A stretch of 28,226 nucleotides of DNA from Knufia peltigerae (lineage: Eukaryota > Ascomycota > Eurotiomycetes > Chaetothyriales > Trichomeriaceae): positions 1 through 28,226 of the forward strand of contig JAPDRN010000231.1 of NCBI GenBank assembly GCA_030247855.1, given 5' to 3'. Position numbers and translations under genes: made by a program. Below are positions 1-10,284 of the stretch, piece by piece. A model generated the notes under the pieces. The model was not told the origin of the DNA. It was given only the letters and a program-made list of their open reading frames with translations, and made no database searches. Position 1 is the stretch's first letter. Each line of letters begins with the position of its first letter.

Positions 1-623
1 GTGTGTGTCTTGACAGGTTGTAGGCGGAACGAAACGCAAAGATTTCTCTTCATCTCTTAGAACGAAATTCATCCAACCTGGCTCGATACATGATGAAACT
101 AGGAGTTTGAAGCTCTCGCCGATCACATATTCTACATACGACCGTACTAGGAATCTCACTACGGAACAGCGGCAATCATAACACGCCTCATGATGAATAT
201 TGGTGGTGTCGGCCTGTCTTCAGTTGGGGGTTGGAAGTGATATGAAAGGAAGAGGAAATTGAAGTTTGGGAATTTGTGATATACCATAATTTCGGCGATT
301 CTGGCTGACGAAAAGATAGGCAGCCGTCCGAATCAGGCAAGTACATGGTACGAATTAGGCAAGTCGACTGATGTCATTGAATTCGGACCCGCGTCCGTCG
401 GGGGATTCTTGGGCGCGCCGGAAACGTAGGAAGTTAACCAAGTTACAACTCCGTATACTTGAGAAGCATTACTTGTGTCGAACCACTTCAAATCTTTCTT
501 GAAGAACGAGTACCGGTGAGAGACAACAGACACTCTTTTGTTCGTTTGCATCACCCATACTCTTACCTACATAGTGTGTTCTCATTTCTCGATACACCAA
601 AAACAACGACAACAACAACAACC
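1..623. other. Upstream region of the deaminase gene, no gene seen
   Basis: No reading frame with an ATG and family resemblance is visible on either strand. The last 60 bases before the deaminase start are rich in CAA/ACA triplets, which looks like a fungal 5' leader. Open frames that run through here into the deaminase begin with non-ATG codons and are not taken as coding. Confidence 0.5.
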
Positions 624-1379
624 ATGTCAGCCAAAGTTCCAACCGACATCCATCTCTCCTACCTCTTACAGGCCCTCGACCTCGCACGAAAGTCACCTCC
701 CAAACCCACGAATTTCCGGGTGGGCTGCGTGATTGTCTCATACCCTTCTGACGACAACGGCGGCTCGTCGACGACGACGGCGGCCGGCAAGGTCCTCTCG
801 ACGGGCTACACCCTCGAACTCCCGGGCAACACCCACGCGGAACAGTGCGCCCTCGCGAAACTCGCCCAGGCCCACGGCACGGACGAATCACACCTTCACG
901 AACTCGACGTGCTTTCGGCCGCCGCCGCCGACGACGTCACCCTCTACACCACCCTCGAACCCTGCGGGCACCGACTCAGCGGGAACAAGGCGTGCGTGGA
1001 GCGCATCATCGAGACGAGGAAGGAGAAGGAGAAGAAGTCGGGCGGGGTCTCCGCCGGTGGTGGGATCCGCAAAGTCGTCTTTGGGGCCAGAGAACCCGGC
1101 ACGTTCGTCAAGGACAGTAAAAGTCTCCAGAGGTTGGATGCCGAAGGTGTGCAGTGGGAGTACGTGCCGGGTCTCGAAGAGGAGATTTTGAGTGTGGCAA
1201 TGGAGGGACACGATGATGCCAGTGACAACAAGAGTGAAAACGCGGCACCACAAACGGCGACGACGACATCGACGTCAAAAACAACAACCAAAAGCATCGA
1301 CGATATATCACCCGAGGAGAGGAGACGACAGGAAGCTCTACCCAGAAACCCAAAGAAAAGGATGATGGAGACCGTTTGA
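624..1379 (+). CDS. Zinc-dependent deaminase, RIB2/DRAP-deaminase-like
   Basis: 251 residues in a single exon. The ATG at 624 is the first in frame and follows a CAA-rich leader with a good context (ACC before ATG). The frame is open further upstream but only with a TTG. The zinc and catalytic residues of the cytidine deaminase fold are visible: H71-A-E73 (E73 would be the proton shuttle), then E-P-C114-G-H and C124 as the other zinc ligands. The Cys-Cys part reads PCGHRLSGNKAC, and the RLSGN core resembles fungal riboflavin-pathway pyrimidine deaminases (Rib2 deaminase domain). These convert the diaminopyrimidine ribosylamino phosphate to the amino-uracil intermediate. No pseudouridine-synthase domain of the yeast Rib2 type is attached. 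Residues from about 197 are a Thr/Ser-rich, probably disordered tail ending in a basic stretch. The family is secure; the substrate is inferred and could be another nucleotide or base. It is convergent with the WD40 gene. Confidence 0.75.
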   Translation: MSAKVPTDIHLSYLLQALDLARKSPPKPTNFRVGCVIVSYPSDDNGGSSTTTAAGKVLSTGYTLELPGNTHAEQCALAKLAQAHGTDESHLHELDVLSAAAADDVTLYTTLEPCGHRLSGNKACVERIIETRKEKEKKSGGVSAGGGIRKVVFGAREPGTFVKDSKSLQRLDAEGVQWEYVPGLEEEILSVAMEGHDDASDNKSENAAPQTATTTSTSKTTTKSIDDISPEERRRQEALPRNPKKRMMETV

Positions 1380-2537
1380 CGATTGAGCACCGCGGCGCTC
1401 GTCACTCGATGATCAAATAAAAATTCCATGAGGATTCGGCAGGCAGTGTGCCAAACATCCAAAAGATTGAAAAAAAGACACATCAACAGCCCACCACATC
1501 GGGGTGCTTGCGCAATGACGATTCTCCGCGACAAAAGGCATTCAAAAACTCGTGTACGACTCAACAAGTCGCCTCGAGGCTTTGACAAAGTGGCCAACTA
1601 CGTACTAGTTTGTGCAGGGTCTTTTTTTCCCATCTTCTTCTTCCCTGCTGGAACGACCACCGATGCCTCCACAGCGACATCGACACAGGTTGGCCTTCCT
1701 CGACAGAGAGGCAACCCACGCGAGGGCAAAATGACCACCGATGTCATCGCCACGAGTCCAAGTGACACAAACCCGCAGACTCGACCCATCGAATGTACTC
1801 GAGCGCGCCATCACAAGGTGTCTTTGGCCTATCAGGACGGACTCACCTCTCTCGACGCACGCTTTACTTCAAATGTCGGGATCGTCGACATACACTCCTT
1901 CAATCAGCGTCCGCTACGGCTCGAACATGAAAACTTGACATGACCGCTAAAAGAACTGCCGCAACGACTTGTCATGTCACAGGACCAAAAAAAGAGGCAC
2001 CACCCGAGAAGTACTAGGGTGGTCTACACGATCTTAGACAATCCGATGACCTTCTCAATACCTAGGTAGTTCCGGGACCTTCCCCGTACACTGCAGCTAG
2101 TTACGGCGTGAGGTGGTCCTGTATTTGAATTCAACCCTTCTTGTCTCTCTCCTCCGACAAGATTCCTCACAAGATTCCTCCTCATTCGTCCTGTTTTCCC
2201 TTCTGAAGCCGGCCGGTCTCTCTCTCTGTCTCTCTCTCTGTCTCTCTCTCTCTCGGGCCATGCTGATCTGTACCAGGCGTAGGTTTGTACTATACAAGAA
2301 ACGCTCACCACAAATTCCAAAAAGAGCCAAGGGAAAAAAAAAACCAAACCCGCGCATACCTTGCAGCGTCATTAGGAACTCGCCGCTGTCATGCATGCTC
2401 TTTTGATGGCACGTTTCGCTCCCCATTTGTGAGAGAAACAAAGTAATGCTTGAAACCCCCAGAATGGAAAAATGCCCAAAGTCCGTAAGATAAGTATAAA
2501 CGCAAAAAATCCACGAAAAAAACCAACAAACAAAAAT
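1380..2537. other. Convergent 3' intergenic region
   Basis: This separates the ends of the deaminase (+) and WD40 (-) genes. It holds 3' UTR-like A-rich segments, a CT microsatellite near 2217-2256, and no frame with coding character. The frame open over 1428-1943 has an ATG but no recognisable domain and low-complexity composition, so I did not call it. Confidence 0.5.
2217..2256. repeat. CT-rich microsatellite
   Basis: About 40 bases of TCTC repeat broken by evenly spaced TG steps, giving a (TCTCTCTCTG)-like higher-order period, in the presumed 3' flank of the WD40 gene. Confidence 0.85.
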
Positions 2538-5500
2538 TCATTCCTCGGCAGAGATACCCTGGCCTTTGGCCTTCATTAACGTCATTGATGATGGCGGTAC
2601 GTCCGCCATGTTCGATCGTTCCAGGAGCACCGTCAACTGCTCCACGTCGCCCTCGGTCGCGGCTTTGGCCTGTGCCCTTCTACCGGGCCCGCCCACCGCC
2701 ACCACGTTCGACAGGTCCGGTTTCGACTGCGGCAACGGCGGCCGGTCCGAGGCTTTTCGCTCTCTGATGATCTTCAGCAGCGCAGTGACTTCGTCCTCCA
2801 GGTCGTCCAGGTCCACCTTGTCCTTGGCCAGGGTCAACTTCTTGCGATACGTCTTCAACATGCGCGCCGCTTGCTCCGTCGCCATGCCCACACTGCCAAA
2901 GTCGGACGCCTGGCTCATGCTCTGCCTGCGACTCGCGGCGAAAGATTGTGACCGAAGTTCCGGGACCGAGGGAGGCCGCCGCAGTCGGCCGTTGTTCGGC
3001 TTCTGACGGCTCTTGGGCGTCCCCGGCATCGACAGGGGCACCGGGGGAGGAGAGTGCGAACGCTCGATCGCTCCTGATGCCTTCTCCCCTGTGGCTGCAT
3101 CCTTGGCCAAGTCGAGCCTCGACCGTTGCTTTCTCGGTCGAGACGTAGTCCGAGCTGGCGGAGATGGGGAACGGCGTGGATCTGTGTGCTCGGGATTAGG
3201 TGACTTGGCCGGCGCAGGCACATTGACCGACTTCGTCGGGGTGTCTTCGACGTCTTCCATCGTAGTTGACAGAGCAAGCCTGGAAGTTTTACGTTTCAGC
3301 CGGACAGGAGACAGTGACCGGGGTGTCGTGGGCGAGGGAGCACCATTGGTCAATTCTGCGAGATCCATCTTTGTCAACACCTTTCTCAATGGCGGGAGAG
3401 ATGCAGGAGTCAGCTTCGGTGCCATCTCGCCATCAGATTCGTCAGTGGATATCCCCAACCCAGGCGTGCGCGGGTCTTGCGCGTCCAGCGACAACGACAA
3501 CGCTGCTCTGAAGATTCTCCATATCATTATCGTGCCATCCAAGCCCGTGCTTACGACAGTGCATTGGCGAGTGCCGTTGGCTTCCTGGACGGTTTGTCTC
3601 AGCAGGGCGATATCGCTGACTCCTTCTGTGTGCCCAGATTCTCGACCCAAAAGAGCCATGTTTTTCTCGTTGTACACGCGTATCGATTTGTCCATAGAAC
3701 AATAACCGATCACAAGACGATGCGAACTGTCCGCGCTTTCGGGACTCGCGGAGCAGACCATAGAGTTAAGGAACACAGTGTCTTCGTTTTCCGCATCCCC
3801 GACCTTGAACGAGTCGTTCAAAGTTCCCGCCGAGATCTCAACCTGGGTCACACGGCGATCCATACTGGACACCAGCAACAGATCATCTGTGGAGATTGTC
3901 ATCGACAGAGGTGACCCTTTCAGGGTCAACACTTTGGTGTTCAGATATACTGGTGTCTGAACGCCATCCTGGTCGCGCAGAACACGATCTCGGATGACAA
4001 GTGAGCGATCGGCTGAGCAGGACAACAACTTTCCCCCTTCTTGCACAAACAGGACTTGGTTGACCGACCCGACATGATCATCCATAGTTTGCAGCAATTC
4101 AAAACCATCCCCGGCGATTCGATACAGTTGCACCATCCGATCCCTGCTGCACGTCGCTATCAAGGATCCAGCGTCATGACTTGCGATGCTCGTGATTTCT
4201 GCACTGTGAGCCCGGATCATCTGCACTTCTTCCCACTCTGACACCTTGATCAATTTGAGTAAACCGAATCGATCTCCCACGACGAAGCTGTTGAAATCCT
4301 GTACGTATCGTACGCGAGTCAACTCGTTTTCACTGTCGTTCGAATCTGCACTGCTGTTATCGAGGTCGACAATCTCATGCTTTATGAGCGCCCCTTGAGA
4401 GCTCCAAAACTTGATGTCACCGTTCTTAGACCAGGTGAGGAAATCTCCCAGAGCACAACCGTCCGAAAGAGTCTGCACGCCCAGTACTATACTGTTGTGG
4501 GCAGCGAAAGTGGGTTGTGACTCATTGGAGTCGCCTGGTTCACAAGGCTGAATCTGCAAACTGCCGTCGCTGTCAAGTGTGATTATGTGCTCGGGCAAAG
4601 TGCCTACCGCCGTAACACTTTTCGCAGTTTGTTGGACCAGGCCGAGTGATCGTCGGATAGAAGAGAGTCGAGGGGGTTTACGTCGTAACATTCTGCTGGG
4701 CGAATCAACGCCGGACTTCATCAAAAGTTCAAAATCTTCCGACTGTAAGCCGTGAGATGTACCGAGGAGCAACCTCTTAGTGTCTGTCAAATAGGCAATG
4801 GAAGATATCGAGAAGTCGGTCTTCCTGAGAAGTCTCAATTCAAGCACCGTCTGAGAAGTATCCACCAGGCAAAGATGCCCGGTTTCGGTTCCCACGACTG
4901 CCAGACAACCATCAATGGCAGCCACGCAGGTGAAGGTTGAATCGACCATGGAACCCAACAGACAGTTCCGGCCTTGTAAAGGGGCCGGTCCCGAAGGCGC
5001 ACCAGGGCTCGTGGCGTAAGCGTCCGATGCCCTAAAGAATCTGGGCTTTTTAGAGGGGGATTGTTTCGGTGTCTCCTTCGCTTGCCAGATCTTGATATGC
5101 CTTGTACCAACGGTTATCAGGCTGGTGCCGCACCAAGTCATGTCACAGACATTGGTCGTGCATTTGTTCGCCGAATGAAGGGTTAGTTGCCCCGTCTTGG
5201 AATTCAAAGACCACACAAATAAAAAGCCATCATTGAGGTTGCCCAAGGTTGCGAGAAACTTCATGTCGGCACTGAAGGCTATGCAGCGCACTCCATAGGT
5301 GTGGTCACTGACGACAGAGGTCGGTGTCTCGGTGGAGGCGTCTTCGGCGGTAGAAAAGAGGAGCACCCTAGGGTTGTAGCCAGATTCGCCGACCGCAAGC
5401 CATCGACCATCTTGGCTCAGGGCCACACATGACGCAGACTTGATCCTTTCTCTTGCCGTCCATGTCTGGGACCCGGACTCGTCCAGCCATTCTCTTCCAA

Positions 5501-5927
5501 ATGAACCGCCTCCTGCAAAGTCATCCTGCCGCTTCCTGGGGGTAAATGTGGCCGTCCTCCTCTTCGAGGGTGTGGTGGCAGGGGAGCTGTCGTAGTGAGA
5601 CGTAGGAGGATGTAGTGAGTGAGCCGTCGGTCGGGCTTTGAAGTATCGGTGGGAAGGAGTGGTGCCTGGTTCCAGCCTTGCGAGGACGGCGACGGCACCG
5701 GCGCAATAGGCATAGCTGCTCGTCGATGCGCAGCATGTGAGGCCATTTGGGCTATTCGTGGTGGTCCCAATGACTCGTTGCAACTGTAGGGTAATGTCTG
5801 ACGATCGTGGTTTCCGATTGATTCCAGACGGTGTTTTGCCAACGACCGGTGACCCTGTGGGAGTCGCACGAAGGGAGGGTGTCTGGCTATTCAGGCGACT
5901 TCGGAGGCCGTATGGGTGAGCAGCCAT
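2538..5927 (-). CDS. Large WD40-repeat protein, MABP1/WDR62-like
   Basis: 1129 residues, uninterrupted by introns. The ATG at 5927 opens a basic, Ser/Thr-rich N-terminus. A first WD-like segment with the line NSPNGLTCCAS...AGAVAVL lies near residues 55-85. A disordered insert follows, then a long run of WD40 repeats from about 160 to 840 (repeated SxDGRWLAVG, VRCIAFSADMKFLAT, ITSIASHDAGSLIATCSRD and LLSCSADRSLVIRD patterns), probably two propellers. Residues about 850-1035 are Ser/Pro/Arg-rich and disordered. A short coiled coil near 1050-1095 (YRKKLTLAKDKVDLDDLEDEV) precedes the C-terminus. This order of N-terminal single blade, double propeller, disordered tail and terminal helix matches the MABP1/WDR62 family, whose animal members scaffold JNK signalling and act at spindle poles. 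The fungal role is not established, so a scaffold function is inference. No catalytic motif is seen. Confidence 0.85.
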   Translation of the reverse strand: MAAHPYGLRSRLNSQTPSLRATPTGSPVVGKTPSGINRKPRSSDITLQLQRVIGTTTNSPNGLTCCASTSSYAYCAGAVAVLARLEPGTTPSHRYFKARPTAHSLHPPTSHYDSSPATTPSKRRTATFTPRKRQDDFAGGGSFGREWLDESGSQTWTARERIKSASCVALSQDGRWLAVGESGYNPRVLLFSTAEDASTETPTSVVSDHTYGVRCIAFSADMKFLATLGNLNDGFLFVWSLNSKTGQLTLHSANKCTTNVCDMTWCGTSLITVGTRHIKIWQAKETPKQSPSKKPRFFRASDAYATSPGAPSGPAPLQGRNCLLGSMVDSTFTCVAAIDGCLAVVGTETGHLCLVDTSQTVLELRLLRKTDFSISSIAYLTDTKRLLLGTSHGLQSEDFELLMKSGVDSPSRMLRRKPPRLSSIRRSLGLVQQTAKSVTAVGTLPEHIITLDSDGSLQIQPCEPGDSNESQPTFAAHNSIVLGVQTLSDGCALGDFLTWSKNGDIKFWSSQGALIKHEIVDLDNSSADSNDSENELTRVRYVQDFNSFVVGDRFGLLKLIKVSEWEEVQMIRAHSAEITSIASHDAGSLIATCSRDRMVQLYRIAGDGFELLQTMDDHVGSVNQVLFVQEGGKLLSCSADRSLVIRDRVLRDQDGVQTPVYLNTKVLTLKGSPLSMTISTDDLLLVSSMDRRVTQVEISAGTLNDSFKVGDAENEDTVFLNSMVCSASPESADSSHRLVIGYCSMDKSIRVYNEKNMALLGRESGHTEGVSDIALLRQTVQEANGTRQCTVVSTGLDGTIMIWRIFRAALSLSLDAQDPRTPGLGISTDESDGEMAPKLTPASLPPLRKVLTKMDLAELTNGAPSPTTPRSLSPVRLKRKTSRLALSTTMEDVEDTPTKSVNVPAPAKSPNPEHTDPRRSPSPPARTTSRPRKQRSRLDLAKDAATGEKASGAIERSHSPPPVPLSMPGTPKSRQKPNNGRLRRPPSVPELRSQSFAASRRQSMSQASDFGSVGMATEQAARMLKTYRKKLTLAKDKVDLDDLEDEVTALLKIIRERKASDRPPLPQSKPDLSNVVAVGGPGRRAQAKAATEGDVEQLTVLLERSNMADVPPSSMTLMKAKGQGISAEE

Positions 5928-8676
5928 GTTCGGTCGTCATAGGGCGGAAGTTCGCTGACTTGTATAGTTCGTGTCGCGGGAGTTCCAGGCAACTGCTTAT
6001 GGGTGCTAGTCCAACTGCGACCTGCCGTCCTATCCTCCCGTGGTCGATTCTGGGGTGTGGTGTCTCGAGGATACGGAGAATGTGACAAAGTTTCACGCGT
6101 CGTCCACCATGTGTTCATGTAATGTTCCCACCCATTTTGCAACAGACAAAACTCCAGAACTACATTTCACGTCAATCCGTTGGCAAGAGGTCGATTTGTT
6201 TGCGAATCAGCAAGTTGGTTGTGGTGTTTATCGAGCTCTGTGCACCATGTTTACATTCCTCAATCAGAGATGCAACAGCCACATGAGGCTAGTGACCCAG
6301 AATCCAGGGACCGTGTGGCTGTGGCTGTGGCTGTGGCTGTGGCTGGAACAAGTGGCTTACTCATATCTTATGTTATATGTATGTCCCAGCGGGTAGATCA
6401 GAGAGTAAGGCGTGTTGACGAGGATCCTCCTTCACATCCATCACATCCATCACATAGCAGTACGAGCACAAGTATCATGTCCCATGTACCCTGTCCAAAC
6501 CCCGCAAGTCTGCATGCTGACATGGACAAACCACCGTCGGATTCAGTCGCAGTCGCAGTCTCAGGAGCATGGTGTGCTTGTCTCGGAGTTTCACGGATCC
6601 CATCGTTGCATGATCAAAGGTGTTCTCTCAGCCATCGATGTTCTTCTGTCGCCCACAGTAACCCAAGTATCCTCGCCGTCAAAACCCTCTTTTGGTGTCT
6701 TGGGGTGTGATGTCACGGCTCTCTGCGGATTTGCCCAGGTTCCGAAGATCCAGGGATTTTGCCTGTAAGTGAGTGCCAGTGAAATCGAAGAGCATTGTTT
6801 CCATTTTTGTTCAAGTTGCAGACATGATGGGAGTGATAGACGACAGTCAAATTGACAATTGCTTGGATTTCCGGCTCTTGGAATGCAAATTCATCTTCTG
6901 AAGGAGAGGAATGGCCTCACAAAGCATCGACCACGAATGGACAACGCGAACGGAACGCCATGGGAAACAATCGGCATGATTGGTCCAATGAGATGATTCT
7001 CGGGGATGTTGATCATACTCAAGGGTGTTCAGACAATCTGTGGCCTCACTCCGGGGCATGAATTCGAGGTGTAATTTATGTCAGCCATGACCGGGATGAC
7101 AAAACAACTGTCTGGAATCTCTTAACCAGCAGATCTCGAGAGCCGGTCGATTATGAAGAGCCAGACATGTGTCAGATCAGGACAAGTATGAAGAGTGAGA
7201 CAGGCAGCAGACCAGCTATCTGAATGGCCAACACGGACGAAGCTCGTTCAAAGTTCGTGCAGCGAGCATTGAAAGTCCGAGAGCTTGCAGTGTCGAAATC
7301 GCTTGTACTACCTACCTCTTGAGTGACATTTCGAGATAATCCTGGCCATCTCGAACAAGAAATCGCATTGCCGAAAGGGTCCGGGAGGGGGGAGGGCGCT
7401 TGGGCAAGAATATGTCACGGTAGGACAGCCAGAGCAAGCCCAGGGTAAAGACGAATGTGAATGCAGGCTGACTGACCATGGCCCTGAAAGGACAGCCGGG
7501 GATCGAGCCATGCGAATTTCTGGTAGACGATTCGCCAGAAGCAAGAAGAAGAGGAGGGGGGGTTCTTTACTCAGTGTGGACCCTCTTTGCCTAATCTGCA
7601 CCCTTACTCATGGAAGTTTGAAACGCGGTCTTTCTGAACCACGTGTCGTTCAGGGTTGCTTGGGTATGAATTGGGACGTCTCGGATACTACAACGGTGGT
7701 GACGACAGGTACATGCGACGACTTCACCCACAGCATCAGTCAGCGGATGAGGCTGCATTATTGAGCAGCTTATGTGATGACTTACTGTATTCGTCCACTT
7801 TTCTCTCCCGGAGAACATTCCAGAGACTCACCAAAGTGTCCCGGTAGGAGCAATAAACATTGCATTAGAGGCGAGTCCCCCCCTCCGTTGATCAAACGGT
7901 CGAATTTCAACCACAGCTTGCTCCCTCCTCTCCCATCCATGCCAAGATGTTGTACTGCTTATCACGCAGATTGGTCGATGGGGACTTGTACAGCAGGGTC
8001 AGTGAATGGGCCTGCACATCTCCAGTCAAGCGCAGTTCGGATCGCGGCAGTTGAGTGGCAAATATCACAACGGCGAGTTGGCAACTACAATCTTTCTGTT
8101 TTCAACAAGCGGTGGGAATGTTGGAGGGATTCACCGGAATGTTTTTTTTTGCAGAAGCACGATTCCACGGAGTTGAGACAGACTCCGGCAGTCTGATAAT
8201 CTTGTAGTACAATTTCATGATTGCTTAAGTACGAATGCTCTCTTTTCGTAGGCAGGACTTGGTGAGATCTACCTAGATAGCGAGTATCTCTGCTGAGCCC
8301 CTTGTCTCAGTTATTTTTGCCTTCCAGTGCTCGGCCAGATCCATGGCTTTTCATTCTGCATAGGCCGACAACTCATCATCACAGTCATGAAACCTTTCAA
8401 ACATACAACAGCACGCAGTACATTGTTGCTGGTCAATAAATCCTGGCACATCACACACACACACATGTTCATCAAACGTGGGAACTTTCAAGGATAAGGT
8501 ACCACTCCCACACACTCGATGCAGCTCATCCCTCCTTCGCTAAAAGTGCATAATCATAACATCACAATCATACCTGTGAAGGTTGGTATCTCGCCGCCTT
8601 TCTGATAAAACGCCAAAGATCAAAGTCAAAAACTTCCCAATCAAAAGTTCCAGTTTCGAATGAATCGCGTAGTGTT
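5928..8676. other. 2.7-kb intergenic region, no gene seen
   Basis: This lies between the 5' end of the WD40 gene and the 3' end of the bZIP gene. Open frames are under 180 codons, mostly lack ATG starts, and show repeats rather than domains. It contains a GTGGCT hexamer tract (6315-6344), a CACATCCAT duplication (about 6432-6456) and short CA/AC runs near 8454-8466. The first part should include the WD40 promoter; the end should include the bZIP 3' UTR. Confidence 0.5.
6315..6344. repeat. GTGGCT hexanucleotide tandem repeat (5 copies)
   Basis: Five perfect head-to-tail copies of GTGGCT. In one frame it would read alternating Val-Ala, but the surrounding frame has no coding character, so it is treated as a non-coding minisatellite about 400 bp upstream of the WD40 gene. 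Confidence 0.9.
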
Positions 8677-9517
8677 TTACAATGAATCTTCGAAGGAGTG
8701 CAATGCAAACTCGGAATTGACATCTGCGGCATTCTTGTCAACGTACGAGTCTGTGCCGTTGTAAAGAATGTCTGTTGATGAAAACGCGTCGAACTTGTCG
8801 AATTTGTCGGGCATCAACATGTCGCTGAAGGACTGATCCTGACACGAGCGGAGTGTGTTGAGCTCGGCGTTCAGCTGCGAGATGCGGCCAGTCAGGCGGC
8901 TCACTTCGTCGGCTTGCCGGGTATACGACTGGAGTAGATCTTGGTGCTTCTCATGGAGATCTTCCAGCTGTTGTTCTAGACCTTTGACGTGCTTCTCCTT
9001 GCGTTCTCTGAACGCTCTTTGGGATGCTCGATTTTGAGCACGTCTTCTCTGTGAAAGTAGTCAGTAAGGATGAATTTGTCATGATGCGTACAAGGCCAAC
9101 CAACCAAGTGCATGTTTGGAATGGTGTCCTTTTCCTTCGCCGGAGCCGACGTACTTCCTCTGCGTCTTCGCCGTCGCTCGTTCTGGTCCAGGGAATCTGA
9201 GTTGCTGTAATCAACAGGCATTTGAGTTGTTTGTGTGGTCGAATAGTAATTCGATGATGCTGGGTACTGAAACATGTCATACTGCATAGAAGCAGAGTTG
9301 AACATCATCTGACTCATTTGCTGGAATACGTGAATCAATGGCAAGTTCGAGTCGACGGCCACAGGAAGCTACTTACGAGTGGCGAGTTGGGACTAGAGCC
9401 CTCAGAGGTACTATCGAAATACTGTCCGGCTGTAAAAATTGATTGATTCGGCGATTGCGACGGTGAGCTAGCAAAGCCAAAGTCCATGTTGATGTCTGTG
9501 TTGTACAGCGACGTCAT
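8677..9517 (-). CDS. bZIP transcription factor, fungal AP-1/Yap-like
   Basis: Three exons: 9517-9377, 9320-9105 and 9048-8677, joined in phase 0 to give 242 residues. Intron 1 has a GTAAGT donor and CCAG acceptor. Intron 2 has a weak GTTGGT donor, an ACTGAC-like branch site and a CACAG acceptor; both are 56 nt. The bZIP starts exactly at exon 3 (residue 120). Its basic region RRRAQNRASQRAFRERK contains the N-x-x-x-Q-R-x-F-R pattern of fungal Yap/AP-1 factors, followed by a leucine-heptad coiled coil to about residue 180. The N-terminal half is Ser/Asn/Gln-rich with a second basic cluster (RRRRRR near residue 100). The C-terminal tail is acidic and Phe-rich. The cysteine-rich domains of Yap1 are absent, so this is a short Yap-like factor and not the redox sensor itself. 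It would act in the nucleus on AP-1-like sites; its targets cannot be read from here. Confidence 0.85.
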
Positions 9518-10262
9518 TCAAGAATGTGACGGCGCTCAATGTCTTTATATCTTGAAATCAGGTCCAAGGCTGTGAGATCTGGTGAGTTGAGTAAGCGTCG
9601 AGTAAGTCAGAGTGGACAGGAATGCGTAGAGTATTTCAGCAGAGTCAGATTCCCGGGGCAAATCTCAAGATGGTAAGAGATTATCTACCCTACGAGTAGC
9701 TTCGTGAGGCTACCCTGGATCTGCCAACGCTAGCATTCAGGACGGGGTTTATTGTTCTGCCATTGTCACAGCCGTCACCACCAAGGCTCCAAGGGTTGCA
9801 GATGTCGGCCGTTGCGGGCGCAAGGATTGTTGACCGACGGGAAAATGAAGGGACCGCACAGGTTCCACGTTGGAAAAGCCTCGCACCAAACTGTGTAGGG
9901 CAGTCGGAATTGCCTGTCCGATTGGCGCATCTACGGCTGGCACGTCAATCAGCAAGCTTCGAGCCTCTAGTTGGAAAGGTAGAAGCACTGGCCCTACCTA
10001 GAGTCAGCACCAGAAGACCCGGAGGGACCACCGGAAAGAGACAGGTGCCGGGGAAAGACTTTGCGAATGAACGAGCATCACTGTAAGACTTTGGGACCTA
10101 TCCGGGCCGCGTCTGGCAAGGTAATGCTCGAACATCCCGTATTCTCAACGCGGGGCCACTGCATGACACGGATCAAGATTGGTGACTGATTGGTGATGCA
10201 AGTTGTCGAGGCTCGGAACCTCTCAGGAGGGAAAGAATCCTGAGAAACCGCAGAGGGGACTG

Positions 10263-10284
10263 CAGTTTCCTGACCAGGAAGCTG
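10263..10284. repeat. Short inverted repeat (hairpin)
   Basis: Ten-base arms CAGTTTCCTG and CAGGAAGCTG separated by AC. They pair fully if one G-T wobble is allowed. There is no T-run or nearby gene end, so a function is not implied. Confidence 0.7.

Noticed and set aside
134..143. Ten-base match to the start of fungal 5S rRNA (ACATACGACC)
   Set aside because: Sequence after the match does not follow 5S rRNA, and no internal control region or 3' end is visible; chance or at most a tiny relic.
2217..2256. Regular CT blocks as a possible CRISPR-like array
   Set aside because: Simple microsatellite with no spacer diversity in a eukaryotic context.
3013..3705. 230-codon plus-strand frame antisense to the WD40 gene
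   Set aside because: It mirrors the Ser/Arg/Pro-rich disordered tail of the WD40 gene, a common cause of spurious antisense frames.
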